Shown in pieces: positions 1-22,182 of a DNA stretch of 64,000 nucleotides; within the stretch, counting starts at the first letter, position 1; each line of letters opens with the position of its first letter. Under the pieces are notes generated by a model. The model had not been told where the DNA came from. It ran no database searches and was given only the letters and a program-made list of their open reading frames with translations. The position numbers were made by a program, and so were the translations under genes. The DNA comes from Streptomyces sp. T12 (GTDB lineage Bacteria; Actinomycetota; Actinomycetes; Streptomycetales; Streptomycetaceae): the NCBI RefSeq assembly GCF_028736035.1, contig NZ_CP117866.1, positions 1,116,001 to 1,180,000 on the forward strand, written 5' to 3'.

Positions 1-193
1 CGGATGAGGCTCTTCGGACGCATGTCGGTCCAGTGCTCCTCAACGTAGTCCAGGCACGACTGGCGGCCGGCGGCACCGTGGACGACGGTCCAGCCGGCCG
101 GCACCTCGGCGAAGGCGGGCCACAGCGAGTGCTGGCCCTCGTCGTTCACCAGGACCAGGTGCTCCAGGGCGTCGTCGTCGAAGGGGTTGGTGG

Positions 194-197
<4 letters not shown>
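1..197 (-). CDS. MbtH-like protein, 3' end cut by window edge
   Basis: About 65 residues are visible. MbtH-like proteins are small chaperones that bind and activate NRPS adenylation domains in the cytoplasm. The family signatures are plain: an N-x-E-x-Q-x-S-L-W-P block near residue 25, P-A-G-W, and a late WTDMRPKSL motif, so only a few C-terminal residues can be missing. The ATG overlaps the TGA of the upstream NRPS by 4 bp (ATGA), so translation is coupled to it. It is the last gene seen in the NRPS operon and almost certainly serves those A domains. Confidence 0.93.
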
Positions 198-4123
<3,926 letters not shown>

Positions 4124-4143
4124 GTGCTCTCTTTCGGGTCGGG

Positions 4144-11814
<7,671 letters not shown>

Positions 11815-11820
11815 CGTCGG

Positions 11821-14800
11821 TTACCTCCACTCGCTTCCGAACTCGGCTTCGAGTTCGTCGATCTCTGCTTGGGACAGGGACACCAGGGGCAGGTCGGACG
11901 GCGTGTGTCCGCCTCCCGGGGTGCCGGCGGCCTGGGCGGTCAGCTCCTCGCGCCACAGGTCGGCGAGGGCATGGACGTCGCCCTCGGACCAGATGCCTGG
12001 GGCCCAGGACCAGGTGGTGTCGAGCCGGCCGTCGGCGGTGCTCACCGCGGTGATCTCCAGACCGTGCGCGACGGGCATGGCGGCGTCATGGGCCGCGCCC
12101 AGGTTCCGCAGCGGCTCCGGCGCGGGCGAGAAGTCACCGTCCGCCGAACGGGCCGTACGGCCCAGGTAGTTGAAGCCAACCTCCGGGACCGGGAGGGCGG
12201 CGAGGGTGGGTCCGGTCCCGGGGTTGAGATACCGGAGCAGGCCGTGGCCGATGCCGTGGTCGGGTACGGACCTCAGCTGTTCCTTGACGCTCTTCAGCAC
12301 GTGCGCACGGTCGCCGAGGTCGATGCCGGTGAGGTCGAGCCGGGCGGGCGCGACGCTGGTGAACCAGCCGACCGTGCGCGACAGGTCGACTCCCTCGGCG
12401 ACCTCCTCGCGGCCGTGCCGCTCGATGTCGATCAGGAGGGCCCGATGGCTGAAGCGGCGCGCAAAGGCGGTGGCCAGGGCGGCGAGCAGCACGTCCTCGG
12501 GACCGGCGTGGAAGGCGGCCGGGAGGGCGGTGAGCAGTTCGTCGGTGACCTCGGCCGGGAGTTCGCGGGTGAGGTGGCGCATCGCGCCGGTCACGTCCCG
12601 TTCCGGGTCGGTACGCCGGGCGCCGAGGAGGGGGGCGGGCTGCTCCAGCATCCGCTGCCATACGTCGAGTTCGGAGGCCCGCTCCAGCGCCTCCCGCTCC
12701 AGCAACAGGGCCCAGTGCCGGAAGGAGGTGCCCGCAGCGGACAGCTCCGTCTCGCGCCAGGCAGCGGCCAGGTCGGTGCGCAGGAGGTTCCAGGAGACGC
12801 CGTCCACGGCGAGGTGATGGACCGTCAGCAGGAGACGTCCGGGAAGATCCGGCCCGGCATCGAACCACGCGGCACTCAGCAACCTGCCTTCTTCCGGGTT
12901 GAGTTGAGGTCGCCGCCTCCGTTGCTCGGTCACGGCAGCCACGTCGGAGACAGCCACCCGCTCCAGCAGTCCGCCCGCGTCGACGCTTCCCGGCGGCAGG
13001 ATCTCGGCCGTCCAGTCGTCGACACTCAGCCGCATCCGCAGGACGTCGTGACGGTCCACGAGGGCCTGGAGCGCGCGCGTCAGACGCTTCTCGTCGGCGT
13101 CGGCCGGCGTGACGAGCAGGACGGACTGGCTGAACGAACCGATGGGGCCACCGCGTTCACGCAGCCGGTGCAGGGCTGGGGTGAGGGGTAGCTCGCCGAC
13201 CGCCGGTTCCTGGCCCCGGAACGGCGTGTCGGGAGCCGGGCGGGCCGCCGCCAGCGCGGCGAGCGCGGCCACGGTCCGCTGCTCGAACACATCGCGTGGG
13301 GTCAGCCGCACGCCCGCGGCGATCGCCCGGCTCACCAGATGGATCGAGGTGATGCTGTCGCCGCCGAGGTCGAAGAAGCCGTCGTCGACGCTCACGTCAG
13401 CCACGCCGAGGACCTCGGCGAAGAGCTCCTGGAGGACCCGCTCCTCGGAGGTGCGGGGCGCCCGGCCCGCACCCGCCGACACACGGGCCGGCTCGGGCAG
13501 GGCCGCACGGTCCAGCTTGCCGTTGCCCGTCATCGGCAGGGCGTCCAGCGGCACGAGGGCCTCGGGCACCATGTGGGCGGGCAACTGGCGGGCGCAGTGG
13601 GCGCTCACGGCCGCAAGGTCGGTCTCACCGGCGCCGACGACGTACCCGACGAGACGCCGGACACCGCCCCCGTCCTCCCGCACGACCACCGCGGCCTGCA
13701 CGACGGCCGGATGGGCGGTCAGCACACCCTCGATCTCACCGGGCTCGATCCGCAGTCCCCGGATCTTGAGCTGGCCGTCGGCCCGCCCGCGCAGCTCCAG
13801 GGTGCCGTCGGCACGGCGCACGGCGAGGTCACCGGTGCGGTACATGCGCTCACCGGCCGGCCCGAGGGGGTCGGCGACGAACCGTTCGGCGGTCAGGCCC
13901 GGACGGTTCCAGTAGCCGCGGGCCACATGGTCGCCGGCCACATACAACTCACCCTCGACGCCGACCGGTACGGGGTTCAGGCGTGTGTCCAGCACATAGG
14001 CGCGGGTGTTCCACATGGGCCGGCCGATGGGCACGGGCCCTGTCGGGAGGTCGTCGCCGGGTTCGATGCGGTGGTCGGTGCAGCCGACGGTGAGTTCGGT
14101 CGGGCCGTAGTGGTTGATCAGCCGTACCTGCGGGTGCTCGCGGCGCCACTGGCGCAGGGCCTCGCCCACGAGTGCCTCGCCGCCGAGCATGAACTCCTCG
14201 TCGGGTGACAGGTCGTGCGGGAGCGCGGGCAGCAGCGGGAGGTGGCTGGGGGTGGCCTTGAGGAAGGTGTAGCCGCTGCGCAGCGGGGCGGCGCCCGCCT
14301 CGTGGAACGCGGCGATGTGCACGCGCCCGCCGGCGGCGAGCGCCCCGTACAGGGTGGTCACCGTGGCGTCGAAGGACATGGTGGCGTGCAGCAGCGAGGT
14401 GCCCCGCAGGCTCGGGTACGCCTCCACGCAACGGGCCACGTAGGTGGTGAGGTTGCGGTGCTCGACGACGACGCCCTTGGGACGGCCCGTGGTGCCGGAG
14501 GTGTAGATCAGGTAGGCGGGATCGGCGGGCCGGGCCTCGGCGAGCAGCGCGTCGGGGTCCTCCGGTGCGGCGTCCGGGGACACGACGGGACAGGCCACGG
14601 GCTGCCGGTCGCGGGTGATCAGGCACACCGGGGCTGCGTCGGAGAGCAGGTGGGCGGTGCGCTCGGCCGGATGCTCGGGGTCCAGCGGCAGATAGGCGGC
14701 GCCCGCCTTGAGCACGGCCAGCACGGCGACCGCGAGGTCGACCGAACGGGGCAGCGAGAAGGCGACGACACGGCCCGGCCCGGCACCGTACGACGTCAGC

Positions 14801-17800
14801 ACACGCGCCAACCGGTCTGCGGCCACGTCAAGTTGATGATACGTCAGGCTGATCGAGACGTCTTCGACTGCCACGGAGTCCGGCGTCCGCGCCGCCCGCG
14901 CCTCGAACATCCGGGGGAAGGTGGTGTCCGGAACCTCCCGTGCCGTGTCGTTGAACTCCACGACCAGGCGGTGCCGTTCGCCGTCCGCGAGGATGTCGAG
15001 CGCCCCGATCGCCCGGTCGGGATCGTCCACGGCAGCCCGCAGCAGCCGTATCAGCCGGGCGGCCAACTCCTCGGCCGTACGGCGGTCGAAGAGGTCGGCG
15101 CTGTACTGGAGCACGCCCTCGATGCCGTCCGGCGAGCCGTCCGCGGCGCGCTGCTCACCCAGGTTGAAGGTCAGGTCGATCTTCGTCGCACCGGTCTCCA
15201 CGGGCAGCGTCCGGGCCTGGAGTCCGGGGAGGTCGAGGCTCGGGTCGGCGGTGGGCCGGAAGGCGAGCATCACCTGGAAGAGCGGGTGCCGGGCCGGCGA
15301 GCGCGGCGGGTTGAGGGCCTCGACCAGGTGCTCGAACGGCAGGTCCTGGTGGGCGTAGGCCGCCAGATCGGTCTCCCTGACCCGGTCCAGCACGTCCCGG
15401 AAGGTCGGGTCGCCGGAGGTGTCGGTGCGCAGCACCAGGTTGTTGAGGAAGCAGCCGACCAGGTCGTCGAGCACCTCGTCGGCCCGTCCCGCGACCGGGG
15501 TGCCGATCGGGATGTCGGTGCCCGCGCCGAGGCGGGTGAGCAGGGCGGCGAGCCCTGCCTGCACGGCCATGAACACGGTCGTGCCGGTCGCGGTGGCCAG
15601 CGAACGCAGCCTGCGGTGCAGATCGGCGTCGAGCCGGACCTGGATGTCACCGCCGCGGTGGGTGGCCCGGGCCGGGCGCGGGCGGTCGGCGGGCAGCGGG
15701 AGTTCCGCGGGGAGTCCGTCGAGCACCTCACGCCAGTGGGCGAGTTGACGGTCCTGGTCGTGACCGAGGACGCCCTGCTGCCAGGCGCCGTAGTCGGCGT
15801 ACTGGAGGGGCAGCGGCGCCCAGTCCGGCGCACTCCCGGCCAGCCGGGCCCGGTACGCGGTCGCCAGGTCCCGGACGAGCGGGTGCAACGACCAGCCGTC
15901 GGCGGCGATGTGGTGCAGGACGAGAAGAAGCACACCGTCCTCGGGCCCGAGGCCGATCAGATGGGCACGGAGCGGGATTTCCTCGTCGATCCTGAAGCCG
16001 ACGGACGCCAGCTCGCCCAGCCTCCGCGCGAGTTCGGCCTCGTCGCCGACGGTGTCGATCCGCAGGTCGGGCCGTACGGCGTCCAGCACCCGCTGGCAGG
16101 GAATCCCGTCCGCGTCCGGGTACACGGTGCGCAGGATCTCGTGCCGGGCGACGAGGTCGGCCAGTGCGGCGCGCAGCGCCTCCGTGTCGAGCGTCCCGCC
16201 GGTCAGCCGTACGGCGAGCGGGATGTTGTAGGCGGCGCCGGGCCCTTCCAGCCGGTGCAGGAACCACAGCCGGCGCTGGGCCGACGACACCGGGGGCTCG
16301 CCCTGCGCCGCCTGTGCGGTCTGTGCCGTCCGTGCGGTCTGTACTGTCCGCGCCGTCGGCCTGCGAGCGGGGCGGGGTCGTACGGCCGTCCCCGTGCCGA
16401 GCAGCTGGGCGAGCGCGGCCGGCGTGGGTGCCCGGAACACGTCGCGCAGGGTCAGCTCGGTGCCGAGCGTCCCGCGGATACGGCCGAGGAGCCGCAGCGC
16501 GAGCAGCGAATGGCCGCCGAGGGCGAAGAAGCCGTCACCGGGACCCACCTCGTTCAGGCCCAGGGCATCGGCGAACAGGCCGCACAGGACCTCTTCGTAC
16601 GGAGTCCGGGCGATGGCGGGCGCGGGTGCCGTCCCGCTCGGCGGCGACGGCAGCGCGGCCCGGTCGAGCTTGCCGTTGGCCGTGAGCGGCAGCCGGTCCA
16701 GGACCACGACGGCCGACGGCACCATGTAGTCGGGCAGATGGGCCGCGAGGTGGTCGCGCAGGTCGTCCGGTGTCGGTGACGTGCCCTCGGCGGGGACGGC
16801 GTAGGCCACCAGGCGACGGTCGCCGGGCCGGTCCTCGCGGACGACGGCGACCGCCTGGGCGACCCCGGCCCGGCCGGCGAGCGCCGCCTCGATCTCGCCG
16901 GGCTCGATACGGAAGCCGCGCAGCTTGATCTGGCCGTCGGCCCGGCCGTGGAACTCGAGTTCGCCGTCCGGCGTCACGCGGACGCGGTCACCGGTGCGGT
17001 ACATGCGGGCGCCGGGCGGGCCGAAGGGATCGGCGACGAAACGCTCGGCGGTCGCGGCCGGGCGGTTCAGGTAGCCGCGGGCCACACCGGGGCCGGCGAC
17101 GTACAGCTCCCCCACCGTGCCCGACGGAACCGGCTGGAGGGCGCCGTCGAGCACGTGGGCGCGCATGCCGTCCAGGGGGCGGCCGATGGGCAGCGGGTCC
17201 GGCACGTGGGCGCCGGGCAGGCAGGGGCGGTACGTGGCGAAGGTGGTCGTCTCGGTCGGGCCGTAGCCGTCGGTGACGGTCAGGCCCGGGCAGGCGGCCA
17301 GGACCCGGCGCACGGCGGCGACGGGGACGGCCTCGCCGCCGGTCCACACCTGGCGCAGGCCCGTGAAGCAGCCGGGGTCCTCCTCGGCAGCCAGCCGGAA
17401 GAGCCCGGCGGTAAGCCACAGCGCGGTGAGCCCGTGTCGTTCCGTCAGGCGTGCCACGGCTGCGGCGTCCACGTCCTCGTCCGGGTCGGCGACCACGGCG
17501 GTGCCGCCGTTCAGCAGCGGCACCCACATCTCGTACGTGGAGGCGTCGAAGGCGGTCGGCGAGTGGACCAGCACGCGCGCGTGCGCGCCACCGTCGAACG
17601 CCGAGTCGGTGGCCAGGGCGGTGATGTCGCGGTGGGGGACGGCGACGCCCTTCGGGGTGCCGGTGGAGCCGGATGTGTAGCTGACGTAGGCCAGTTGGGC
17701 GGGGTGCACCTGTATGCCGGGGTCGGTGTCCGGTTCGGTGGCGAGTGTCAGGTCGGTGGCGGTGACGACGAGCGGGCCGCCGTAGGCCTCATCGGTGGGC

Positions 17801-19509
17801 TGGACGTCGGTGGGCTGGACGTCGGTGGGCTCGGCGTCGGTCAGCAGGACCGCCGCCCGCGTCTCGGCCAGGATCCGCCGGGTGCGGGCCCGCGGGGCAC
17901 GTGGGTCGAGGCCGACGTACGCGCCGCCCGCCTTGAGGACGGCCAGCAGCGCGACGACAAGGTGGTCGGAGCGGCGCATCAGGACCGCCACGCAGTCCTC
18001 GGAACGGACGCCGAGGCCGATCAGCCGATGGGCGAGCCGGTTGGCGCGGGCGTCCAACTCCCGGTAGCCGACGGCTCGTTCGCCCTGGACGAGCGCTGTA
18101 CCGGTCGGGTCGGCGGTGACCTGGGCCGCGAACAGTGCGGGCACGGTCGTGCCGCCCGGGCGCGCGTCGCTGCCGACGAGCCGCGAGCGTTCCCCGGCAA
18201 GGGCCGTCCCGACCCGGCCGACCGGGGTGCCGGGGCCGAGCACGGCCGCCGCGAACTGCTCCAGGAAGTGCGCGAACCGCCGGTGATGCGCGGCTAGTTC
18301 GGCCTCCGAGTAGTGCGCGGGGCTCGCGTCGAGGTCGAAGCGGATGCCGTGGCCGTCCGCGCGGTCGTACACGTTGACGGCGAGGTCCTCGACCGGACCG
18401 GTGGAGAGGTTGTGGCGGGTGGTCGGGTGCCCGGCGAAGCGCAACTCCGGCCCGAACGCCATGATGTTGACGACGGGCCCGAAGAACCGCCGCCCGTCCT
18501 GCGGCCAGTCCAGCTCCCGGCGCAGGTCCTCACCGCGCAGGCGCTGGTGGGCCAGCAGTTCGCGGGTGGCGGTCGCGGTCTGGCGTACGAGGTGGAACGC
18601 GGCCGTGTCGGGCCGTACGGACAGGCGCAGCGGGAGCACGTTCGACGCCATGCCCGGCGTGGCGAGTTCCGTCTCGCTCTCGCGGGCGGTGACGGCGAGG
18701 CCCAGCACGATGTCCCGGGCTCCGGTGAGCCGGTGCAGATAGGCGGCGGTCGCGGCGAGGACGACACGCGACCAGCGGGTCCCGGCTCGCTCGGCGGCCG
18801 CGTGGACCAAGTCACCTGCCGCTTCGGGGAGATGACCGGTGCGGCGCAGGAAGCGGGCGGCGACCTGGGGCGGGCGCGTGGACAAGCCGACGGGGTCGGG
18901 GCGGTCGGCGAGGGCGCGGGGCCAGTACGCCTGGTCGGCCGTGTGCCGTTCGCCGGACCGGTATGCCTCGTCGGCGGCGGCCAGTGGGGCGAGCGGCGCG
19001 GACTGTGAGGTGTGGGGGGTGCCGGCGATGCGGGCGGTGTAGGCGTCGGCGACCCGGCTCGCGATGAGGGAGCAACTGTAGCCGTCGACGGCGATGTGGT
19101 GGTAGCGCTGGTACCAGATCCAGTGGGCGTCCGCGAGCTTCAGCAGCGCGTACCGGAAGAGCGGGGCCCGGTCGAGGTCGAACGGTGTGGCGAAGTCGGC
19201 GGCCATCCACGCCTCGGCGGCGGAGCGGGCGTCGGGCTCGTCCGTGAGGTCGAGGACGGGCAGGTCCCAGTCGGGGTCGGCCTCGACGGTCTGGCGCACG
19301 GTGTCGTCGGCGGCGGCGAACCGCACCCGCAGCGTCTCGGTGGCGTCCACGACCTGGCGTATCGCGGCCCGGAAGTGCTGTGGGGCGACGGGCCCGTGGA
19401 TCTCGGTGTACTCGCCCACGTTGTAGGCGGGGCCGGCCGGATCGAGCCGCTGTCCGAACCACATCGAGCGCTGGGCGGCGGACAGGTCCAGGTCCAGTGC
19501 GTCGGTCAT
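11821..19509 (-). CDS. NRPS loading protein, C-A-T-C-A-T-E (modules 1 and 2)
   Basis: About 2562 aa. It begins with a C domain (HHIAVDG ~138; opening [15 protein letters not shown]) although no module precedes it, so the first residue is probably N-acylated. A1 (~480-943) has code D-A-Y-W-W-G-G-T-F-K as I read it, of the valine/branched-chain class. T1 carries [10 protein letters not shown] (~995). C2 is LCL type ([13 protein letters not shown] ~1073). A2 (~1553-1995) reads D-A-T-K-M-G-H-V-G-K, of the Asp/Asn class. T2 carries [10 protein letters not shown] (~2045), and the protein ends in an epimerase ([10 protein letters not shown] ~2231). The ATG at 19509 overlaps the upstream PLP-enzyme stop as ATGA; the longer open frame upstream is only a shadow of that enzyme. 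A 15-bp repeat lies inside A1. Confidence 0.94.
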   Translation of the reverse strand: MTDALDLDLSAAQRSMWFGQRLDPAGPAYNVGEYTEIHGPVAPQHFRAAIRQVVDATETLRVRFAAADDTVRQTVEADPDWDLPVLDLTDEPDARSAAEAWMAADFATPFDLDRAPLFRYALLKLADAHWIWYQRYHHIAVDGYSCSLIASRVADAYTARIAGTPHTSQSAPLAPLAAADEAYRSGERHTADQAYWPRALADRPDPVGLSTRPPQVAARFLRRTGHLPEAAGDLVHAAAERAGTRWSRVVLAATAAYLHRLTGARDIVLGLAVTARESETELATPGMASNVLPLRLSVRPDTAAFHLVRQTATATRELLAHQRLRGEDLRRELDWPQDGRRFFGPVVNIMAFGPELRFAGHPTTRHNLSTGPVEDLAVNVYDRADGHGIRFDLDASPAHYSEAELAAHHRRFAHFLEQFAAAVLGPGTPVGRVGTALAGERSRLVGSDARPGGTTVPALFAAQVTADPTGTALVQGERAVGYRELDARANRLAHRLIGLGVRSEDCVAVLMRRSDHLVVALLAVLKAGGAYVGLDPRAPRARTRRILAETRAAVLLTDAEPTDVQPTDVQPTDEAYGGPLVVTATDLTLATEPDTDPGIQVHPAQLAYVSYTSGSTGTPKGVAVPHRDITALATDSAFDGGAHARVLVHSPTAFDASTYEMWVPLLNGGTAVVADPDEDVDAAAVARLTERHGLTALWLTAGLFRLAAEEDPGCFTGLRQVWTGGEAVPVAAVRRVLAACPGLTVTDGYGPTETTTFATYRPCLPGAHVPDPLPIGRPLDGMRAHVLDGALQPVPSGTVGELYVAGPGVARGYLNRPAATAERFVADPFGPPGARMYRTGDRVRVTPDGELEFHGRADGQIKLRGFRIEPGEIEAALAGRAGVAQAVAVVREDRPGDRRLVAYAVPAEGTSPTPDDLRDHLAAHLPDYMVPSAVVVLDRLPLTANGKLDRAALPSPPSGTAPAPAIARTPYEEVLCGLFADALGLNEVGPGDGFFALGGHSLLALRLLGRIRGTLGTELTLRDVFRAPTPAALAQLLGTGTAVRPRPARRPTARTVQTARTAQTAQAAQGEPPVSSAQRRLWFLHRLEGPGAAYNIPLAVRLTGGTLDTEALRAALADLVARHEILRTVYPDADGIPCQRVLDAVRPDLRIDTVGDEAELARRLGELASVGFRIDEEIPLRAHLIGLGPEDGVLLLVLHHIAADGWSLHPLVRDLATAYRARLAGSAPDWAPLPLQYADYGAWQQGVLGHDQDRQLAHWREVLDGLPAELPLPADRPRPARATHRGGDIQVRLDADLHRRLRSLATATGTTVFMAVQAGLAALLTRLGAGTDIPIGTPVAGRADEVLDDLVGCFLNNLVLRTDTSGDPTFRDVLDRVRETDLAAYAHQDLPFEHLVEALNPPRSPARHPLFQVMLAFRPTADPSLDLPGLQARTLPVETGATKIDLTFNLGEQRAADGSPDGIEGVLQYSADLFDRRTAEELAARLIRLLRAAVDDPDRAIGALDILADGERHRLVVEFNDTAREVPDTTFPRMFEARAARTPDSVAVEDVSISLTYHQLDVAADRLARVLTSYGAGPGRVVAFSLPRSVDLAVAVLAVLKAGAAYLPLDPEHPAERTAHLLSDAAPVCLITRDRQPVACPVVSPDAAPEDPDALLAEARPADPAYLIYTSGTTGRPKGVVVEHRNLTTYVARCVEAYPSLRGTSLLHATMSFDATVTTLYGALAAGGRVHIAAFHEAGAAPLRSGYTFLKATPSHLPLLPALPHDLSPDEEFMLGGEALVGEALRQWRREHPQVRLINHYGPTELTVGCTDHRIEPGDDLPTGPVPIGRPMWNTRAYVLDTRLNPVPVGVEGELYVAGDHVARGYWNRPGLTAERFVADPLGPAGERMYRTGDLAVRRADGTLELRGRADGQLKIRGLRIEPGEIEGVLTAHPAVVQAAVVVREDGGGVRRLVGYVVGAGETDLAAVSAHCARQLPAHMVPEALVPLDALPMTGNGKLDRAALPEPARVSAGAGRAPRTSEERVLQELFAEVLGVADVSVDDGFFDLGGDSITSIHLVSRAIAAGVRLTPRDVFEQRTVAALAALAAARPAPDTPFRGQEPAVGELPLTPALHRLRERGGPIGSFSQSVLLVTPADADEKRLTRALQALVDRHDVLRMRLSVDDWTAEILPPGSVDAGGLLERVAVSDVAAVTEQRRRRPQLNPEEGRLLSAAWFDAGPDLPGRLLLTVHHLAVDGVSWNLLRTDLAAAWRETELSAAGTSFRHWALLLEREALERASELDVWQRMLEQPAPLLGARRTDPERDVTGAMRHLTRELPAEVTDELLTALPAAFHAGPEDVLLAALATAFARRFSHRALLIDIERHGREEVAEGVDLSRTVGWFTSVAPARLDLTGIDLGDRAHVLKSVKEQLRSVPDHGIGHGLLRYLNPGTGPTLAALPVPEVGFNYLGRTARSADGDFSPAPEPLRNLGAAHDAAMPVAHGLEITAVSTADGRLDTTWSWAPGIWSEGDVHALADLWREELTAQAAGTPGGGHTPSDLPLVSLSQAEIDELEAEFGSEWR
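17796..17840. repeat. 15-bp tandem repeat (3 copies) inside an NRPS A domain
   Basis: Unit TGGGCTGGACGTCGG occurs twice exactly and a third time with changes. In the NRPS frame it encodes a Pro-Thr-Asp-Val-Gln pentapeptide repeat in the linker between core motifs A2 and A3 of the first adenylation domain. It is in frame and lies outside the known core motifs. Confidence 0.85.
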
Positions 19510-20816
19510 CGGCCCTCCGCCACGACGACGGAGCCGGCGCCGGTCAGCAGTCGTTGCACCTGCTCGGCGACGTACAGGGGACCCGTGTCGCGGCCCGGCC
19601 AGGGGACGCGCAGCCAGGGTTCGGCGGGGATCAGCGTGAGGTCGTGGGCCTGGCGGGCGCGGCCGCCGCCGGTGATGTTGAGGAGCACGAGTTCGTCGCG
19701 GCGGACCTGCCCGGCCCGCACCGCGTCGGCCAGCGCGGCGAGGGCGACTCCGGCGCCCGGCTCGATGTCGATGCCCTCGACCTCTTCGAAGAGCGCCATG
19801 GCGGCGAGCGCGGACTCGTTGTCGGTACATCGCACGGCGCCGCCGCTCTCGCCGAGCACGTCCCGGACTCCGCCGCGGACGGTGAACGGCGGGCGACGGT
19901 TGGTCAGTTCGCGGGCGAGCGGCTCGTGTTCGCGGTGGGCCGGGGCGGGTCCGGTCTCCCGCCAGGCGTCGTACAGCGGCGTGAAGGGCGTGTTCTGGCA
20001 CATCAGCAGGCGGGGCAGCGCCTCGTCGCCCGTGCGGAGGCGACGTGCCGTCTCGTGCGCGCCGATGGCCCCGGTACCGCTGCCGACGGCCTGTACGTAC
20101 GTCTCCGGCAGCCGCCCCAGCTCCTCGGCGGCGGCCGGTATGACGGTGCCGAGGCCGTCCCGGCGTCCGACGTTGCGCGCGCCGCCCTCCGCGTGGTGGC
20201 CCGGCAGTTGGGCGAGAAGGTCGGCGCAGGCGATCGCGTCGCTGTAGGTGGCGGTGCCGTCGAGGACGACGAGCCGGACACAGGGGTCGAGCGGGGCGGG
20301 GAACCGCATCCGCTCCAGGGCGGGGGCGGGCACGACGAGCAGACAGGGCACCCGGTGCCGGCCGGCGGCCCAGGCGAAGGCGGCGGCGGTGTTGCCCGCC
20401 GACGGGATCACCAGGACCGGCGGGTCGGCAGGCAGCCTGCCGAGCACGGTGTACGCCTCCAGGTCCTTGAACGTGCAGGTGGGCAGCTGCGCCCCGCGTT
20501 CGGGCCAGTGGCCGTTGAAGGCGACCCACAGCCGGTCGAGGCCGATCCGGCGGCCGAGCCGTTCGGCGGGGAGGACGACCGGGCCGGGCACGTCGGGGAA
20601 GGTACGCGCCACCGGCAGCAGAGGGGCGTACCGGAACAGCCCGGTGCCTTCACTGCTTTCACCAGCGCGGGTTCCGGTTCCGTCGTACTCGGTGCGCAGA
20701 AATGCCGGTTCGTGGCCACGGGGGCAGTCGAGGAGGAGACCGTCGTCCGCGTAACGGGTTCCGCACGAGGAACAGACGAGTGTGTAGTGACGTGTTCCCG
20801 GACGCACTCCGGACAT
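19506..20816 (-). CDS. Threonine synthase / cysteate synthase-like PLP enzyme
   Basis: 436 aa, fold-type II PLP enzyme. An N-terminal zinc-ribbon-like cluster is visible (C15, C18, C31, H35). The PLP lysine is probably K117 in [10 protein letters not shown] phosphate-binding [12 protein letters not shown] segment and a late TGGGRARQ loop also fit. In this family threonine synthases act on phosphohomoserine, while cysteate synthases replace the phosphate of O-phosphoserine with sulfite. As the first gene of the NRPS operon, overlapping the loading NRPS by 4 bp, it probably makes a non-protein amino acid for the peptide. Cysteate would suit the Asx-type second A domain, but that is inference. 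I chose the ATG at 20816 (GAAGG site 8-9 bp upstream) over an in-frame start 39 bp earlier. Housekeeping threonine synthase is unlikely in this position. Confidence 0.8.
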   Translation of the reverse strand: MSGVRPGTRHYTLVCSSCGTRYADDGLLLDCPRGHEPAFLRTEYDGTGTRAGESSEGTGLFRYAPLLPVARTFPDVPGPVVLPAERLGRRIGLDRLWVAFNGHWPERGAQLPTCTFKDLEAYTVLGRLPADPPVLVIPSAGNTAAAFAWAAGRHRVPCLLVVPAPALERMRFPAPLDPCVRLVVLDGTATYSDAIACADLLAQLPGHHAEGGARNVGRRDGLGTVIPAAAEELGRLPETYVQAVGSGTGAIGAHETARRLRTGDEALPRLLMCQNTPFTPLYDAWRETGPAPAHREHEPLARELTNRRPPFTVRGGVRDVLGESGGAVRCTDNESALAAMALFEEVEGIDIEPGAGVALAALADAVRAGQVRRDELVLLNITGGGRARQAHDLTLIPAEPWLRVPWPGRDTGPLYVAEQVQRLLTGAGSVVVAEGR

Positions 20817-21068
20817 CTTCGCTCGCCTTCTGCAGTTCCGCATTTCGCTGATCAATTTGACCGTGCTCTTCAGGAAGGGCGGGCGACGGGCGAATTACCT
20901 TTTCACAACGCCGGGTTGACGGATGGGAAGCGCTTACTCATTTCTTACTCGGAACGTCGGACTGTTCAGTTCCGCTTCATCTGCCCTTATCTGCCGGACC
21001 GTCGGGAAAGCACATGCCGTGGAGATCATCCGAGGCGCCGCAAGTCGTGAGGAAAGGGTGGCGGAAAC
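20817..21068. promoter_or_regulatory. Divergent promoter region between NRPS operon and E1-alpha gene
   Basis: This 252-bp gene-free interval separates the minus-strand NRPS operon from the plus-strand dehydrogenase genes and must hold promoters for both. It is noticeably more AT-rich than its surroundings. A TTGACG hexamer at 20916-20921 on the plus strand could be a -35 element, but no convincing -10 follows at 17-18 bp. No operator was recognised. Confidence 0.5.
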
Positions 21069-22181
21069 ATGGGTCATACGCCGATGCATACGACTGCGGG
21101 GAAAGGGGTAGAGCTCTCCCCCTGGCTCCCGTCCCAGGTTCCGGTTTCCCTTCTGTCGCCGCATGACGGGGCAGCGAACGGCACGTACCGGGCGCCGTCG
21201 CCCGAGTCGCTGCTGACGGCGTATCGAAAGATGGTCCTCGGGCGCCGCTTCGACGAGCAGGCGACCGCGCTCGCCCGGCAGGGCAGGCTCGCGGTGCACC
21301 CGTCGAGCCTCGGCCAGGAGGCCTGTCAGGTCGGTGCCGCGCTCGCGCTGCGCGCCACGGACTGGCTGTTCCCCACCTACCGGGACTGCGTGGCGCTGGT
21401 CAGCCGGGGCATCGACCCGGTCGAGGCGCTGACGCTGCTGCGCGGCGACGCCCACTGCGGCTACGACCCGCTGCGCCACCGCACCGCACCGCAGTGCACC
21501 CCGCTCGCCACCCACGCCGCGCACGCCACCGGACTGGCCCACGCCGAGCGCCTCAAGGGCGTCGACACGGTCGCCCTGGCGCTGGTCGGCGACGGCGCCA
21601 CCAGCGAGGGCGACTTCCACGAGGCGCTCAATCTGGCGGGCGTGCTGCGCGCGCCGGTGGTCTTCCTCGTGCAGAACAACCGGTACGCCATCTCCGTCCC
21701 GCTGTCCGCCCAGTGCGCGGCACCGGGCCTGGCCTACAAGGGCGTCGGCTACGGCGTCCGCGCGGAACAGGTGGACGGCAACGACGCCGCGGCCGTCCTC
21801 GCCGTGCTGAGTACGGCGATCGAGGACGCGCGGGCGGGCGGCGGACCGTGGCTGGTCGAGGCGCACACCTACCGCCTGGGCCCGCACACCAGCGCCGACG
21901 ACCCCTCCCGGTACCGCCCGGCCGAGGAGGCCGAGCACTGGCGCCGGCGCGACCCGATCACCCGCCTGGAGTCCGCCCTGCGCGAGCGCGGCGTGCTGGC
22001 CCCCGAGGCCGCCGAGTCCGCGACCGCCGAGGCGGAGGCGTACGCCGCCGACCTGCGCGCACGGTTCACCGAGGACCCCGAGCTGAACCCCCTGACCCTG
22101 TTCGACCACGTCTTCGCCTCGCCGCCTCCGCACCTGACCGATCAACGCGCCGCGCTGCGCGTCGAGTTGGAGGGACGCTGA
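21069..22181 (+). CDS. 2-oxoacid dehydrogenase E1 component, alpha subunit
   Basis: 370 aa, about the usual length for pyruvate or branched-chain 2-oxoacid dehydrogenase E1-alpha. The thiamine-diphosphate motif runs from GDGATSEG (~174) to the paired Asn at ~203-204. HRTAPQCTPLATHAAHA matches the active-site region of the family. The E1 heterotetramer decarboxylates the 2-oxo acid and passes the acyl group to lipoyl-E2. The stop is followed after one base by the E1-beta/E2 fusion gene, so the two form an operon. The start is the ATG behind a purine-rich GGAAAGGG stretch. The chain length of the substrate cannot be read from sequence; branched-chain 2-oxo acids are plausible. Confidence 0.9.
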   Translation: MGHTPMHTTAGKGVELSPWLPSQVPVSLLSPHDGAANGTYRAPSPESLLTAYRKMVLGRRFDEQATALARQGRLAVHPSSLGQEACQVGAALALRATDWLFPTYRDCVALVSRGIDPVEALTLLRGDAHCGYDPLRHRTAPQCTPLATHAAHATGLAHAERLKGVDTVALALVGDGATSEGDFHEALNLAGVLRAPVVFLVQNNRYAISVPLSAQCAAPGLAYKGVGYGVRAEQVDGNDAAAVLAVLSTAIEDARAGGGPWLVEAHTYRLGPHTSADDPSRYRPAEEAEHWRRRDPITRLESALRERGVLAPEAAESATAEAEAYAADLRARFTEDPELNPLTLFDHVFASPPPHLTDQRAALRVELEGR

Positions 22182-22182
22182 C

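Noticed and set aside
19510..20529. Upstream extension of the loading NRPS open frame
   Set aside because: It overlaps the PLP enzyme in another frame and shows no domain; ATGA overlap and domain start support 19509.
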